DNA from: Laspinema olomoucense D3b
Lineage (GTDB): Bacteria > Cyanobacteriota > Cyanobacteriia > Cyanobacteriales > Laspinemataceae
NCBI RefSeq assembly: GCF_025370785.1
Contig: NZ_JAMXFA010000008.1
Span: 124,001 to 188,000 of the forward strand
Direction of reading: 5' to 3'
Length of the DNA stretch: 64,000 bases
The notes under the pieces are model-generated. The model saw only the letters and a program-made list of their open reading frames with translations, had not been told where the DNA came from and made no database searches. The first letter of the stretch is position 1. Each line of letters begins with the position of its first letter. This document shows positions 23,407 through 32,908 of this stretch, one piece after another. The position numbers were made by a program, and so were the translations under genes.

Positions 23407-24360
23407 ATGAGTACAAAGATAAGCTGGGCTGACGAGACAATAAATCCACTGGTCGGATGCTCAAGGGTCTCCCCCGGATGCCGTTTTTGCTATGCTTCTG
23501 AAGCAGCGAAATCGGCAAGGTTGCAGCAGTTTGAACAATATCAGAAAGTAGGAGCATGGGATGGAACAGTAGAATTTGTTGAATCTCAATTAATTAAGCC
23601 ATTGAAGTGGAGAAAATCAAAGAGAATATTTGTCTGTTCAATGTCTGACATATTTCACAAAAATGTCAAAGTAGAATGGATAGATAAAATCTTTGCTATC
23701 ATGGCGATCGCCAATCAACATACTTTCCAAGTTCTGACCAAACGACCGGAAAGGATGCTGGAATATTTATCTGATTCATCAACCCCAAACCGAATCGAAG
23801 AAGCCGGTTATGAATGGTCTCACAACATGGACTTTGACTGGCCTTTAAACAATGTCTGGGTGGGAACCAGTGTTGAGAATCAGGAGATGGCTGATAAACG
23901 GATTCCATATCTGATTCAGGTTCCTGCCAAAATTCGGTTTCTTAGTTGTGAACCGTTGTTGGGCAAACTTGATTTAGGTAATCATTTGGTCTGCAACTAC
24001 TGTCATGGAAACGGGAGAAAACTTCAAGTAAAACATGGTTACAAATGTGGTACAGCCAAATTTGTAGATTGCCCTGAATGTGGGAACAATCTCTGGAATG
24101 ATAAAATTCGGTGGATAATCTGCGGGGGCGAATCAGGTTTTAATGCTCGTCCATGTCGAGTTGAATGGATTCAGTTTATTGTTCGACAATGTAGTGATGC
24201 TAAAATTGCTTGTTTTGTCAAACAATTAGGAGCTAAACCCTATTTAGGTTCTGAAGATTATTTACCTGGTATCAATACTGTCAATCTTCATGACCGTAAA
24301 GGTGGCAATCCTGATGAATGGCCTGATGATTTAAAAGTTCAACAATTCCCAAGATTTTGA
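23407..24360 (+). CDS. DUF5131 / phage Gp37-Gp68 family protein
   Basis: 317 residues from ATG 23407 (SD AAGGAG). Signature opening ISWADETINPLVGC with Cys18, Cys25, Cys28 (VGCSRVSPGCRFCYA), then FVCSMSDIFH, FQVLTKRPERM, NVWVGTSVENQ, RFLSCEPLLG and WIICGGESG, which is the standard motif string of the family. An extra zinc-ribbon-like insert (CNYCHGNG ... CPECGNN) lies at ~198-228. Biochemical role of the family is not established to my knowledge; the Cys cluster suggests a metal or Fe-S site. Common in phages and plasmids. Confidence 0.88.
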   Translation: MSTKISWADETINPLVGCSRVSPGCRFCYASEAAKSARLQQFEQYQKVGAWDGTVEFVESQLIKPLKWRKSKRIFVCSMSDIFHKNVKVEWIDKIFAIMAIANQHTFQVLTKRPERMLEYLSDSSTPNRIEEAGYEWSHNMDFDWPLNNVWVGTSVENQEMADKRIPYLIQVPAKIRFLSCEPLLGKLDLGNHLVCNYCHGNGRKLQVKHGYKCGTAKFVDCPECGNNLWNDKIRWIICGGESGFNARPCRVEWIQFIVRQCSDAKIACFVKQLGAKPYLGSEDYLPGINTVNLHDRKGGNPDEWPDDLKVQQFPRF

Positions 24361-24368
24361 TATAATTT

Positions 24369-24402
24369 AGTCAAGACTTCTACAGTCTTGGCTATTTTTT
24401 TT
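24369..24402 (+). terminator. Rho-independent terminator
   Basis: AGTCAAGACT / AGTCTTGGCT stem (loop TCTAC) then eight T. The next gene starts only 10 nt later. Confidence 0.85.
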
Positions 24403-24411
24403 AACTGAGTG

Positions 24412-24918
24412 ATGGCTATTAAAGTATTCAAAGCTAAACCTTTTGTGATAGATGGGGATACTCTAGTTTCCTGGGAAAATGAACAACCAATTTATTATAG
24501 AATTCGGTGGATTGATACCCCAGAAACTAAAAGGGCTGATGATTTCGTAAAAACTCCTTATGATGAATCTCAATGGAAATGGGGAGAATTGGCAAAATCC
24601 TATTTAATTGATTATGTAAAGAATTCAAATTGTGTGATTTATGTTGAAAAGGGTTTTGATATATATGGAAGAACTTTAATAGATTTATATCGGAATAGAA
24701 AAGCAATAGTAACTAATTATCAAAGATTAATATCGGCAGCAGGATTATCAGCCGCCTATTTACCATTTCCTCAAAATATAAACTTATCTCCCCGAGATGA
24801 AATCACCATATATTGTCATATCATTAGACGACAATATTTAGCTAGAATAAAGAAAAAAGGAATTTGGGCAGACCCAAACTTTATCATGCCCTGGGAATGG
24901 AGAAGATTAAAACGATGA
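24412..24918 (+). CDS. Staphylococcal nuclease (thermonuclease)-like protein
   Basis: 168 residues from ATG 24412. SNase-fold marks: IDGDT (13-17), YRIRWIDTPET (29-39, supplying the Arg and Glu of the active site), DIYGRTLIDLY (second Arg), and a C-terminal GIWADPNFIMPWEWRR typical of the family. SNases cut DNA and RNA with Ca. No signal peptide is seen, so it would act in the cytoplasm unless exported otherwise. Last codons overlap the haemagglutinin-like gene by 4 nt (ATGA), an unusual coupling. Confidence 0.85.
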   Translation: MAIKVFKAKPFVIDGDTLVSWENEQPIYYRIRWIDTPETKRADDFVKTPYDESQWKWGELAKSYLIDYVKNSNCVIYVEKGFDIYGRTLIDLYRNRKAIVTNYQRLISAAGLSAAYLPFPQNINLSPRDEITIYCHIIRRQYLARIKKKGIWADPNFIMPWEWRRLKR

Positions 24919-27101
24919 GAAATTTATGGTCAATCCTATTAATCGGGAATTTAGCTCAAATTCCAGTATCAGATACAACACTAAATACCACAGTTACAAA
25001 TCAAGAAAATATAACAACAATTACAGGAGGAATAACAGCAGGAACTAACCTATTTCATAGTTTTGAGCAATTCTCAGTAACAGAGGGTAAAACAGTCAGA
25101 TTTGAGAATGGGTTAGAGATTCAGAATATTTTTAGTCGAATAACCGGCAGCGATCGCTCACTGATAGACGGCATCATTAGCACAAACGGCATAGCTAATC
25201 TATGGATGCTCAACCCCAACGGCATCATCTTCGGTCAAAATGCCCAACTCAATATCGGTGGTACTTTCTATGGAACCACTGGCGATCGTATCCATTTTAG
25301 TGATGGCAGCAGTTTCAGCACCGATACCAGTGAAGCGCCATTGCTGACTATCACTGCACCAATTGGTTTATCTGGAGCCACTCAACCCATTCAGTTTGTC
25401 GGTCCGGGGCATGGCATCGTTATCACCAACCCAGTCTTTCAACCTGTACAGCCTGAAGTTGATTTTACTGGCACGAGCATCAAATTGGTTGCCCCCCACT
25501 TCTTTTTTAACGGAGGGCTTCTCAGTGCCGGTGACTTAAATCTGATTGCAAACACTAAATATAGTATGGATTTATCGGCAGAATCCAGTCAAACCGCTAT
25601 TGGTAGTATTTTCCTGGAAAATCAATCATTGATACAGAGTAATGGAACGATAAGGATAGACGGAAATGTTAATGGAAGCAATGGCTCCTTAATTTTAGGT
25701 GTGGATGCAAATATATCAGTCAATGGCGATGTAAGAATGACAGGAATTAGGGATTTTCTGGGAAGCCGAATAGGAATCAATGCCTATAAGAAACAAAATT
25801 TGCTCAAGATTAATGGAAATCTGATTCTGGAACAAGCAGGTGGGATTGTAACAAACAATTATGGATTGGAGTCGAGGGCTGATATCAATGTCAATGGGGA
25901 CAGCATCTATCTCTCAGGACAATCGGATACGGGGATTCGGGCAGTTTCAAATCTGAGTGCATTAGCTTTTGAGGGACCAAGTGGCAATATCAATATCAGG
26001 GCTGAACAAGTAAATGTAGTTGATGGGGCAATTATCACCAGTGTCAATTTTGGTTCAGGGGATAGTGGACGAATTGATATAAATGCTGATTCTGTCCAAG
26101 TCAATGGAGTTAGTCCTTTAAGATTAACTAATTCGTTAATTAATACGAGTAGTTTTTCCTCTGGAGATGCCGGTCAAGTTTCTATCATTGCCAATTCAGT
26201 CAAGATTTTAAATTCTGGACAAATTGATTCAGGAACATTTGGAAGTGGTAATGCTGGTGATATTTCCATTTTTGCCAATCATCTTTCTATTTCTGGACAA
26301 GAATCGGGTTTTCCTCCTGCACAAATTAGCAGTGCTACTGCCGATATTTTTGCCAGTCCTATCACCTCTTTTCTTAACTTATCTGTACCCACTGGTAATG
26401 CTGGTAATATTTTTCTCCAAACCCACTCCTTAAATTTGGATTTGGGTCAGATAACTGTTCGTAGTGATGGAATTGGAGATGCTGGTAATATTTTGATTAA
26501 TACTCAAACTCTTCAAAGTAATCGAGGAATTATTTCAGCTTCAACTTTAGAAGGAGATGGAGGGAATATTCATTTATCGGGAATCAATCTAAATTTTCTA
26601 AATCAATCTAATATTTCGGCATCGGCTGCTGGGAATGGTGGAAATATTTTTATCAATTCTCAACTTCTAACCGGACTTGAAAACAGCAATATTACCGCTA
26701 ATTCTGAGCAGAGTTTTGGAGGGACAATTTCAATTAATTCTCAAGCTATTTTAGGATTTAAACCTCGTTCAATTCCCTCACCTCAAAATGATATTATTGC
26801 TTCGAGTGAATTAGGTTCTCAGTTTGCCGGGTCCATTATTCTCAATGAATTTTCGGGATTGACTCAGCCAATTTTTCCTTCTCTTGAAACTTATCAACCC
26901 CTTCAATTTAATTTGGGTTGTTCCGTTGCTATTCTCCGATTTCTGAATCCTCACCATCGCAGTCCTCTTGCCCCACTTACTCCCCAACTTGATGAAGCTG
27001 TTGGTTGGTCTCTCAATGCGAATGGTCAGGTTGTCCTACTTGGTGAACAGCACTTTACTCCTCTTTGTAATCTTGCAATCTCAATACAAAGTTTAATCTA
27101 A
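24915..27101 (+). CDS. Filamentous haemagglutinin-type exoprotein (TPS domain)
   Basis: 728 residues from ATG 24915, which overlaps the SNase stop. Short signal-like start (LWSILLIGNLAQIPVS). Residues ~20-150 form the TPS secretion domain of haemagglutinin-like proteins: GTNLFHSFEQFSV, RITGSDRSLIDGIIS, NLWMLNPNGIIFGQNA. The rest is a parallel beta-helix of short repeats (SGDAGQVSI, SGNAGDISIF). Such proteins cross the outer membrane via a TpsB/ShlB partner, not found in the window. Repeats rich in Gly/Asn. Likely surface or secreted. Confidence 0.88.
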   Translation: MRNLWSILLIGNLAQIPVSDTTLNTTVTNQENITTITGGITAGTNLFHSFEQFSVTEGKTVRFENGLEIQNIFSRITGSDRSLIDGIISTNGIANLWMLNPNGIIFGQNAQLNIGGTFYGTTGDRIHFSDGSSFSTDTSEAPLLTITAPIGLSGATQPIQFVGPGHGIVITNPVFQPVQPEVDFTGTSIKLVAPHFFFNGGLLSAGDLNLIANTKYSMDLSAESSQTAIGSIFLENQSLIQSNGTIRIDGNVNGSNGSLILGVDANISVNGDVRMTGIRDFLGSRIGINAYKKQNLLKINGNLILEQAGGIVTNNYGLESRADINVNGDSIYLSGQSDTGIRAVSNLSALAFEGPSGNINIRAEQVNVVDGAIITSVNFGSGDSGRIDINADSVQVNGVSPLRLTNSLINTSSFSSGDAGQVSIIANSVKILNSGQIDSGTFGSGNAGDISIFANHLSISGQESGFPPAQISSATADIFASPITSFLNLSVPTGNAGNIFLQTHSLNLDLGQITVRSDGIGDAGNILINTQTLQSNRGIISASTLEGDGGNIHLSGINLNFLNQSNISASAAGNGGNIFINSQLLTGLENSNITANSEQSFGGTISINSQAILGFKPRSIPSPQNDIIASSELGSQFAGSIILNEFSGLTQPIFPSLETYQPLQFNLGCSVAILRFLNPHHRSPLAPLTPQLDEAVGWSLNANGQVVLLGEQHFTPLCNLAISIQSLI

Positions 27102-27585
27102 AGCCAGTGGAACCAAATGGCGATCGCTACCATTGACCCCTCAAAACTGGCAAAACTGCACTGAACACCTGTCTGAACACCTGTCTGAACACCCTTAATC
27201 ATTGTCTGGTATGGCTTTCAGTGATTCTGAACCCCACAGACCCTTAAACTTTGACTTGATTGCTATATCCGTCCGGGTCATTAAATTAACATACATTTAA
27301 TTTCTGATGAAAGTTTTAGAGTAATTAGTCTTCAGAGTCTTCAGAATCTATATCGGACATGGATTTAAGGTCTTCAGTTAGGTCTTCAGTTAGGTCTTCA
27401 GAGGTGTTCAGTTTATGCAATCCAGATGATTAAACATCCCCTTCACCTCATTAATTCATCAAATAGGGGGTCAGACCCCTCATTGACTGACTGAAGACCT
27501 AGAGGTGACTAGAACCTGGTCTGTTCGAGGGATGTACATCAATCACATTTTCATAGAGTATTGCAATAGAAGTGCAAGGAATAAA
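27102..27585. repeat. Iteron-like repeat field between convergent genes
   Basis: Three 12-nt tandem units CTGAACACCTGT at 27161-27194, inverted copy GTGTTCAG at 27404. Three 12-nt units GGTCTTCAGTTA at 27369-27404, two more GTCTTCAG at 27328-27344, inverted copy CTGAAGACC at 27491. One HIP1 site near 27120. No ORF. Direct plus inverted 12-mers are the layout of plasmid iterons, but no initiator gene is adjacent. Confidence 0.6.
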
Positions 27586-27613
27586 AAAAGACCCCAGCAG
27601 GTTTGTAGGGGTC
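27583..27613 (-). terminator. Terminator for the leftward FecR-like/TPR genes
   Basis: On the minus strand GACCCC ... GGGGTC, 12-nt loop, then seven T. Lies downstream of the stop at 27726. Confidence 0.8.
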
Positions 27614-27646
27614 AAGATGAGCAGAGGGTATGGTGAGTCTTACTCA

Positions 27647-27690
27647 GGCAATGTCAGTCAATGTCAGGCAATGTCAAGCAATGTCAGTGA
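27647..27690. repeat. Tandem GGCAATGTCA decamers
   Basis: Four slightly varied 10-nt units (GGCAATGTCA, GTCAATGTCA, GGCAATGTCA, AGCAATGTCA) between the terminator and the stop of the FecR-like gene, probably transcribed as its 3' UTR. Confidence 0.75.
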
Positions 27691-27725
27691 CATAGAAAAG
27701 GGCCAAAAAACTGATGTGTCTTTCA

Positions 27726-28556
27726 TCAATTAAGAAGAGAGTAGAAGATGTGGGTGATTAAGTCTGACTGATTATTCTGAATGGCTATGATGAGAGCTTG
27801 AGAGTAGTGAAAAGCAGCTTGTTCAGTCAGACCCAATTGATTGAATAGGTCTCCGCTAATCAGAAATGATTCAGCAGTGTTCAAATTTTTAAGCAATTCC
27901 AGGGCATCATAGTGAAGTCCCTCATTCAGATAGATATTGGCAACAGCAATCTGTTTCTGCTCATCAGATAAAGAGAGCGTGTCAAGAAGCCTTATCTGAT
28001 TTTGAATGAGATTGAGTTCATCCAGTTTGACCACTTCAAATCGCCCAATAGCCGAAGCTGCCGAACCAATTTTTACAGTGACCGTGTAAAATCCTGGGTC
28101 AAGAGCAGGGATTTCAACCGTATCTATTCCTGTGCCTGACCAAATTTGTCCTAAATCGGAGGATAGAGTTATTGTTGCTTCAACCGATTCTAAATTAGAT
28201 GACCAACTAATGTTGAACGTTTGATTTGGTTGAATTCGAGTCAGAGGATGGATATTGAGGCCCTCGCCACTACGAAAACGGCTTAAGCGACTACGACACC
28301 CTCCTGCGACACCTGAGAATACGTTTTCCGGGACATTCCATAGTTGACCTGTGGAACACAAAATTTTCATAGATGTTCCGGTTCTAGTTCTGATAATATC
28401 CCCAAACTGTAATCGTTGTCCCTGACTGGCTTCAATTACTGTTCCCTGACGATTCAGATAAGCTCGACCATTTAACTCTACTATTGTATTAGCGTTTACT
28501 GTTGTTGTTAAACTCATCCAAAGAATTGTTGTAATCAGTCCAAATTTTTTCCTCAT
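27726..28556 (-). CDS. Exported FecR-like protein with TPR-like tail
   Basis: 276 residues from the ATG at 28556, which has SD AAGGA; this start gives a signal peptide (MRKKFGLITTILWMSLTTTVNA). Residues ~25-85 look like a FecR-type sheet domain (IVELNGRAYLNRQG, LQFGDIIRTRTGTSMKI), then an Ig-like part (ISWSSNLESVEATITLSSD) and a helical TPR-like end. Cyanobacteria often pair such proteins with CHAT and TPS genes. It overlaps the end of the upstream TPR gene by 68 nt. Predicted periplasmic or surface, function unknown. Confidence 0.68.
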   Translation of the reverse strand: MRKKFGLITTILWMSLTTTVNANTIVELNGRAYLNRQGTVIEASQGQRLQFGDIIRTRTGTSMKILCSTGQLWNVPENVFSGVAGGCRSRLSRFRSGEGLNIHPLTRIQPNQTFNISWSSNLESVEATITLSSDLGQIWSGTGIDTVEIPALDPGFYTVTVKIGSAASAIGRFEVVKLDELNLIQNQIRLLDTLSLSDEQKQIAVANIYLNEGLHYDALELLKNLNTAESFLISGDLFNQLGLTEQAAFHYSQALIIAIQNNQSDLITHIFYSLLN

Positions 28557-29712
28557 TTTCCTTGTAAAATTCTCTAGCTTGATGTATCCATTCATCCTCA
28601 TCTGGATTATTTGATGAAGCATAGGCCAGACAATTTTGCCATTCACTTTGTGGGTCCAGACGTAAATTTTCTTTGACTTGTGCCAATAAACATTGACTTG
28701 CTACTCCTTTTCTATATGGTAATCCAACCTTAGCCGCTAATTCTAGGACTGTTTTAGCTTCTTCATATCTTCCTTGTTTTAAGCGTACCCATCCTAAATT
28801 TTTTAATAAATAGTATTCTAATTCTTCATAATTGGTATTCTCTAATTCTCTCATTCCTTGTAATAAGAATACTGTAGCTAATTCTAGTTCTCCTGATTTT
28901 AGCAAAATTCTTCCTAGATTGTTATAGGCTGGAACATATCCACTATTTAAAGCTATTTTGTAATATTTTATCGCCTCATCTAAATCTAATGATTCTTGAA
29001 TTAAGCCTAGTTGATAAGCAGCTTTAGCATTGGTTTCATCTACTTTAAAAGCTCTCTTAAATCTTTGATTGGCCTCAAATAGTTCTCCCTGTTCATAATA
29101 AACAATTCCTCTGGTTGTGTAGTAAGATGATAAAGCAGGAAGTACATAATTATGGAACAGCAAAACAATCACTAAACAAATTATACTAAAAAATAGCTGT
29201 GATTCTTTCCATAAATAGCGAGGAAGACCAAGGTTTTTAAAAAGAGTTTCCAGGATAAATTGACCTTTTTTAGTAAGAGAACCCTGGACAGCAAGAACAG
29301 CTAAGATAGAATGACTACCTAGAATCAGAGAACTAATAATGTCAGGACCAATTAATAAAAACTTGCTGCAAGTATCTATTAAAACAGAAGCAGCAGCAGC
29401 AAACACACCTAAAGAAATATCGTTCCATAACCAATCTAATTTATCTAGTTTATGTCGGGTCTTACAAAACCACCACCAATGTGATTGCTCAGGATTAAAA
29501 AGTTGACGATATTCTTCAGGAATTTCTAAATTAAGTCGTTTGAAGTTTTGGTCTAATTCCAAAATTCTTAGACAACTTTCTGGAGAACTATTTAATTGAT
29601 TCTGAATATTAGACCGATTGATTAAGAGTGAAAGTAAATTATCTGGATTATAATTAGAGATACTTTTATCATAAATATCGATTAAATTAATGAGATTATC
29701 TTCCATAGTCAT
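28489..29712 (-). CDS. Membrane TPR protein
   Basis: 407 residues from ATG 29712 (29706 also possible; the open frame extends to a GTG at 29805). Two hydrophobic segments (~100-150, SLGVFAAAASVLIDTCSKFL; ~185-205, FFSIICLVIVLLFHNYVLP) precede several TPRs (GIVYYEQGELFEANQRFKRA, AAYQLGLIQ, AYNNLGRILLKSGELELA, LGWVRLKQGRYEEAK). TPRs mediate protein contacts; here they would face one side of the membrane. Divergent start overlaps that of the CHAT gene, so the two cannot be transcribed and translated independently at their 5' ends. Confidence 0.72.
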   Translation of the reverse strand: MTMEDNLINLIDIYDKSISNYNPDNLLSLLINRSNIQNQLNSSPESCLRILELDQNFKRLNLEIPEEYRQLFNPEQSHWWWFCKTRHKLDKLDWLWNDISLGVFAAAASVLIDTCSKFLLIGPDIISSLILGSHSILAVLAVQGSLTKKGQFILETLFKNLGLPRYLWKESQLFFSIICLVIVLLFHNYVLPALSSYYTTRGIVYYEQGELFEANQRFKRAFKVDETNAKAAYQLGLIQESLDLDEAIKYYKIALNSGYVPAYNNLGRILLKSGELELATVFLLQGMRELENTNYEELEYYLLKNLGWVRLKQGRYEEAKTVLELAAKVGLPYRKGVASQCLLAQVKENLRLDPQSEWQNCLAYASSNNPDEDEWIHQAREFYKENEEKIWTDYNNSLDEFNNNSKR

Positions 29713-31510
29713 GGGTTTGTTAACAACATTGTCAATCTCTACAGAGACTTTATCTACAGAGGTGTATTCAGAATTAATTGATAAAGCAATTAAGGGAGAT
29801 ATCACAGCAGCCGAAAGGGCAGTACAAATAGCTCCATCAAATAGCTACCGCTCAAAAGCTGTAATAATTTTAGCTAACTTAGTTCAAACTAATGACCCAA
29901 ATCGAGCGATTAGATTATATCAATCCATTATAAACCAGACAGACGAGAATGATACCTATATCATGGCTCAACTCAATCTGCTCTCTCTGCTTATCAAACA
30001 ACAACCAGTAACCGAACAAATTTTAGAAATTATTGATGAACTTAAACATGGAATATCTACCGATTCAGAAAGAATACATTTTAGTTATAGTTTAATCCAA
30101 ATTGAACTATATCAAGAAGCCTTAAATATTTTAAACCAAGTTTCTGAATCAAAATTCCTAAGTTATTCATTAGGTTTGAGAGCCAGAACAAATGAATTGC
30201 AAGGAAATATTGAATCAGCTAAAGATAAATTTTATCAGGCTTATGCAATTGCCGAATCTCAACAAGATTCTGAAGCCCTATTTCGTTGGGCATGGGGTCT
30301 GGCTCGAACATATTCCCAGATGGATAATACTGAATCGGCTATCCTTATGTATTCTGATGCTTTATCTCATATTAAATTTTCATCCTTAGACTTTGAAGAG
30401 ATTGAACCGATTTATCAAGAATTTTTGGATATATTACTTAAACCAGATGCCAGCACTGAACAATTACAATTGGCTCAATCTGTCATTGAACAAAAACAAT
30501 CAACTGAAGTTAGCATCTTTTTTGATGAAATTTGCTTAGAATCTGACTTAATATCTATATCTGAACCTGACAGCATTGTGATTTATCCGATTCTGCTGCC
30601 CAATCGGTTAATGGTTCTTTCCGTGAGAGAGAATAGTTATCAAATTCATCAAGTTTCTATCACGGAAGCAGAATTTCAACAATTTACTGATAACTTTTAT
30701 GAAAATATTCAAGATATTGACTCAAAAGAGTTTTCTGAAAAGCTTTATGATTGGTTGATAAAACCTTTAAATTTATCAGGAGAAGTCAAAACTTTAATTT
30801 TTAGATTAGATAATCAATTTAGGAGATTGCCTTTGGCAACAATGCACGATGGAGAATCTTATGCTATTACTCGATATGAGATACTTATCTCCCAAGGATT
30901 ATTGTCTAAACCCAAAACAATAAAGAATGAGATTTTAGCCGGTGGAATCACTGAATCTCATCAAGCATTTAATGAATTGCCTAAAGTAGAAGTTGAAATC
31001 GAGACAATTCAGCAATTGGCTCCTCATAGTTTGAGTTTACTGAATCAAGATTTTACTCTGGAAAATCTGAGGAAAAGACTAGAGAAAAATTATTATCCAA
31101 TTGTACATCTGGCAACACATGGGAAATTTAGCTCAAGTTTTGAAGAAACATTTTTATTGACTTGGAATGGTAAGTTAAATATTAGAGAATTAGAAAAGTT
31201 ATTAACCCTAAATTCTAAGCCAATTGAACTTTTAGTATTATCGGCTTGTGAAACGGCTGTAGGAGACGAGAAAGCTACATTGGGATTAGCAGGATTGGCG
31301 GCTCGTGCCGGTGCGCGATTTACTTTAGCAACTCTCTGGGCTGTTGATGATGAAGCTACTGCCCTGTTTATGAATGAATTTTACAAATATCTTTTTCAAC
31401 ACGGTTTATCTCCATCTGAATCTTTATCTAAAGCTCAATTAAATTTAATTAACACCCCCCGATTTTCCCATCCCTTCTTTTGGGCAGGGTTCGTTTTAAT
31501 TGGTCAATAA
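29690..31510 (+). CDS. CHAT-domain protease with TPR-like N-terminus
   Basis: 606 residues from ATG 29690; MGLLTT at 29711 is an alternative. Weak signal peptide (IVMGLLTTLSIS). Residues ~25-260 are TPR-like helices. The C-terminal CHAT domain (caspase clan) has His477 in VHLATHGKFSS and Cys520 in LLVLSACETAVGD, followed by GLAGLAARAGARFTLATLWA and WAGFVLIGQ. CHAT proteases cut partners on signal; nearby TPS and FecR-like proteins are candidate partners. The 5' end overlaps the divergent TPR gene by 23 nt or more. Confidence 0.88.
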   Translation: MRLSSIVMGLLTTLSISTETLSTEVYSELIDKAIKGDITAAERAVQIAPSNSYRSKAVIILANLVQTNDPNRAIRLYQSIINQTDENDTYIMAQLNLLSLLIKQQPVTEQILEIIDELKHGISTDSERIHFSYSLIQIELYQEALNILNQVSESKFLSYSLGLRARTNELQGNIESAKDKFYQAYAIAESQQDSEALFRWAWGLARTYSQMDNTESAILMYSDALSHIKFSSLDFEEIEPIYQEFLDILLKPDASTEQLQLAQSVIEQKQSTEVSIFFDEICLESDLISISEPDSIVIYPILLPNRLMVLSVRENSYQIHQVSITEAEFQQFTDNFYENIQDIDSKEFSEKLYDWLIKPLNLSGEVKTLIFRLDNQFRRLPLATMHDGESYAITRYEILISQGLLSKPKTIKNEILAGGITESHQAFNELPKVEVEIETIQQLAPHSLSLLNQDFTLENLRKRLEKNYYPIVHLATHGKFSSSFEETFLLTWNGKLNIRELEKLLTLNSKPIELLVLSACETAVGDEKATLGLAGLAARAGARFTLATLWAVDDEATALFMNEFYKYLFQHGLSPSESLSKAQLNLINTPRFSHPFFWAGFVLIGQ

Positions 31511-31561
31511 CTTCTTTTAAACTCATGTTAGAATCAGATAAGAGTCTTTCTATTTTCAATT

Positions 31562-32875
31562 ATGCAGAATTCAATACTGACAAGAGGCACAGTACAGATA
31601 GACCAGTCGGAAATTACTTTATCGACAGGAAACACAAGTTTACAAATGTCGAGGTTGTGGGAAATAGTAACAGGAACAGAAAACTTCCTATCAGAGAAAG
31701 GAACAGAAGGAAGTGCAGCTAAATTAACTGGCTTGGCTCCGGGAGTTTATCAAATAGAGGTAAGTTTATACTCAAGAGAATTAGAGTACAATGATTCACT
31801 CTATGCCTGGAATGGAAAAAGATTCGTCAAAGTAACAGGACGAGAAGGAGCTACTCAACAATCTTCTACAGTGTGGGTAAGAAATTGGTTTACTACCACT
31901 ATTGAAGTTGTTTATGATTACATCACCTTTGTTGCCTTGGATGTATTTTCCAAAATAGGCAACACTGAATTCAAAATACGCAATTTACAATATTTGTCAC
32001 CGTTACCATATTTGGTTCCAGAACCAATATCTCTGATACCAACAAAAACAATAGGCAATGTACAAACAGACACAACTTGTCAAATATCAACAGCAACAGG
32101 TGCAAGAGCTATTTCAACTCTTTCTCAAGAATTGACAGGCGATCGCTCAATATTAAATGGCTACGGAGTAGAAGGCAGTTTGGCTATATGGAACAATCTG
32201 TTACCCGGAATTTATGAAGTTAAATGGCAAATCTCAACCTCGGAAACAGAGAAAGATGCTATTTATGTTTGGGCGGATGAGACTTTAACTCTGTGGGGAA
32301 TTCCAAGTCAAGCGACTAATCCACTTAGCTCAACTCGAAAAATTAGTAATTTAATCACCATTCAAATTAGAGTGGCTAATGGAACCCTTGGATTTCTAGC
32401 ATTAGATACAGTTGATACAACAGGAACTACAGAATTACACATCCATCAAATAGAAAGAATTGCCGAAATATTTGAGGAAATTGAAGGTAATGGCAATAAT
32501 TCTGCGGATACTGCGTGGTTCTTAGGAACTCTTTATCCAGAAGGATTTGAACCAGAAGGGATTATTTGGAATAATGGAGAAATCTCAGGTTCAGACCACT
32601 CAGGTTATAGCGAAATTATAGAAACTATTGGGGGTGATGATGTCGTTGACTTTTTTACCTTCCATCTGGCTATGCCAGCGACTTTACGATTAACCACTAA
32701 TAATGCCATCGCTGCTTTACTTAATGAACAAGCTAATTCAGTTATCTGGGATTCTAATGATGCTTATCAAAGTGAAGGGACAATTCGACTAAACCCCGGA
32801 ACATATTATCTTCAATACAGTACCGAATCTTCTATGCCAGAAGAATTTAATTCGACCCTGTATTTGACTCCATGA
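31562..32875 (+). CDS. Hypothetical beta-rich protein, 437 aa
   Basis: Two similar halves are visible: LTGLAPGVYQIEVSLYSRE... LYAWNGKRF (from ~55) and LPGIYEVKWQIS ... IYVWADETL (from ~215), each a beta-sandwich-like unit, then a C-terminal domain (~325-437) resembling bacterial pre-peptidase sheets (ADTAWFLGTLYP, DVVDFFTFHLAMPATLRLTT, GTYYLQYSTE). No signal peptide. It precedes the collagen-like gene by 33 nt and is likely co-transcribed, suggesting a shared structural or surface role. Confidence 0.55.
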   Translation: MQNSILTRGTVQIDQSEITLSTGNTSLQMSRLWEIVTGTENFLSEKGTEGSAAKLTGLAPGVYQIEVSLYSRELEYNDSLYAWNGKRFVKVTGREGATQQSSTVWVRNWFTTTIEVVYDYITFVALDVFSKIGNTEFKIRNLQYLSPLPYLVPEPISLIPTKTIGNVQTDTTCQISTATGARAISTLSQELTGDRSILNGYGVEGSLAIWNNLLPGIYEVKWQISTSETEKDAIYVWADETLTLWGIPSQATNPLSSTRKISNLITIQIRVANGTLGFLALDTVDTTGTTELHIHQIERIAEIFEEIEGNGNNSADTAWFLGTLYPEGFEPEGIIWNNGEISGSDHSGYSEIIETIGGDDVVDFFTFHLAMPATLRLTTNNAIAALLNEQANSVIWDSNDAYQSEGTIRLNPGTYYLQYSTESSMPEEFNSTLYLTP

Positions 32876-32908
32876 TATAATTTTGAATAAGTTGAGGGTT
32901 TAGAAATT

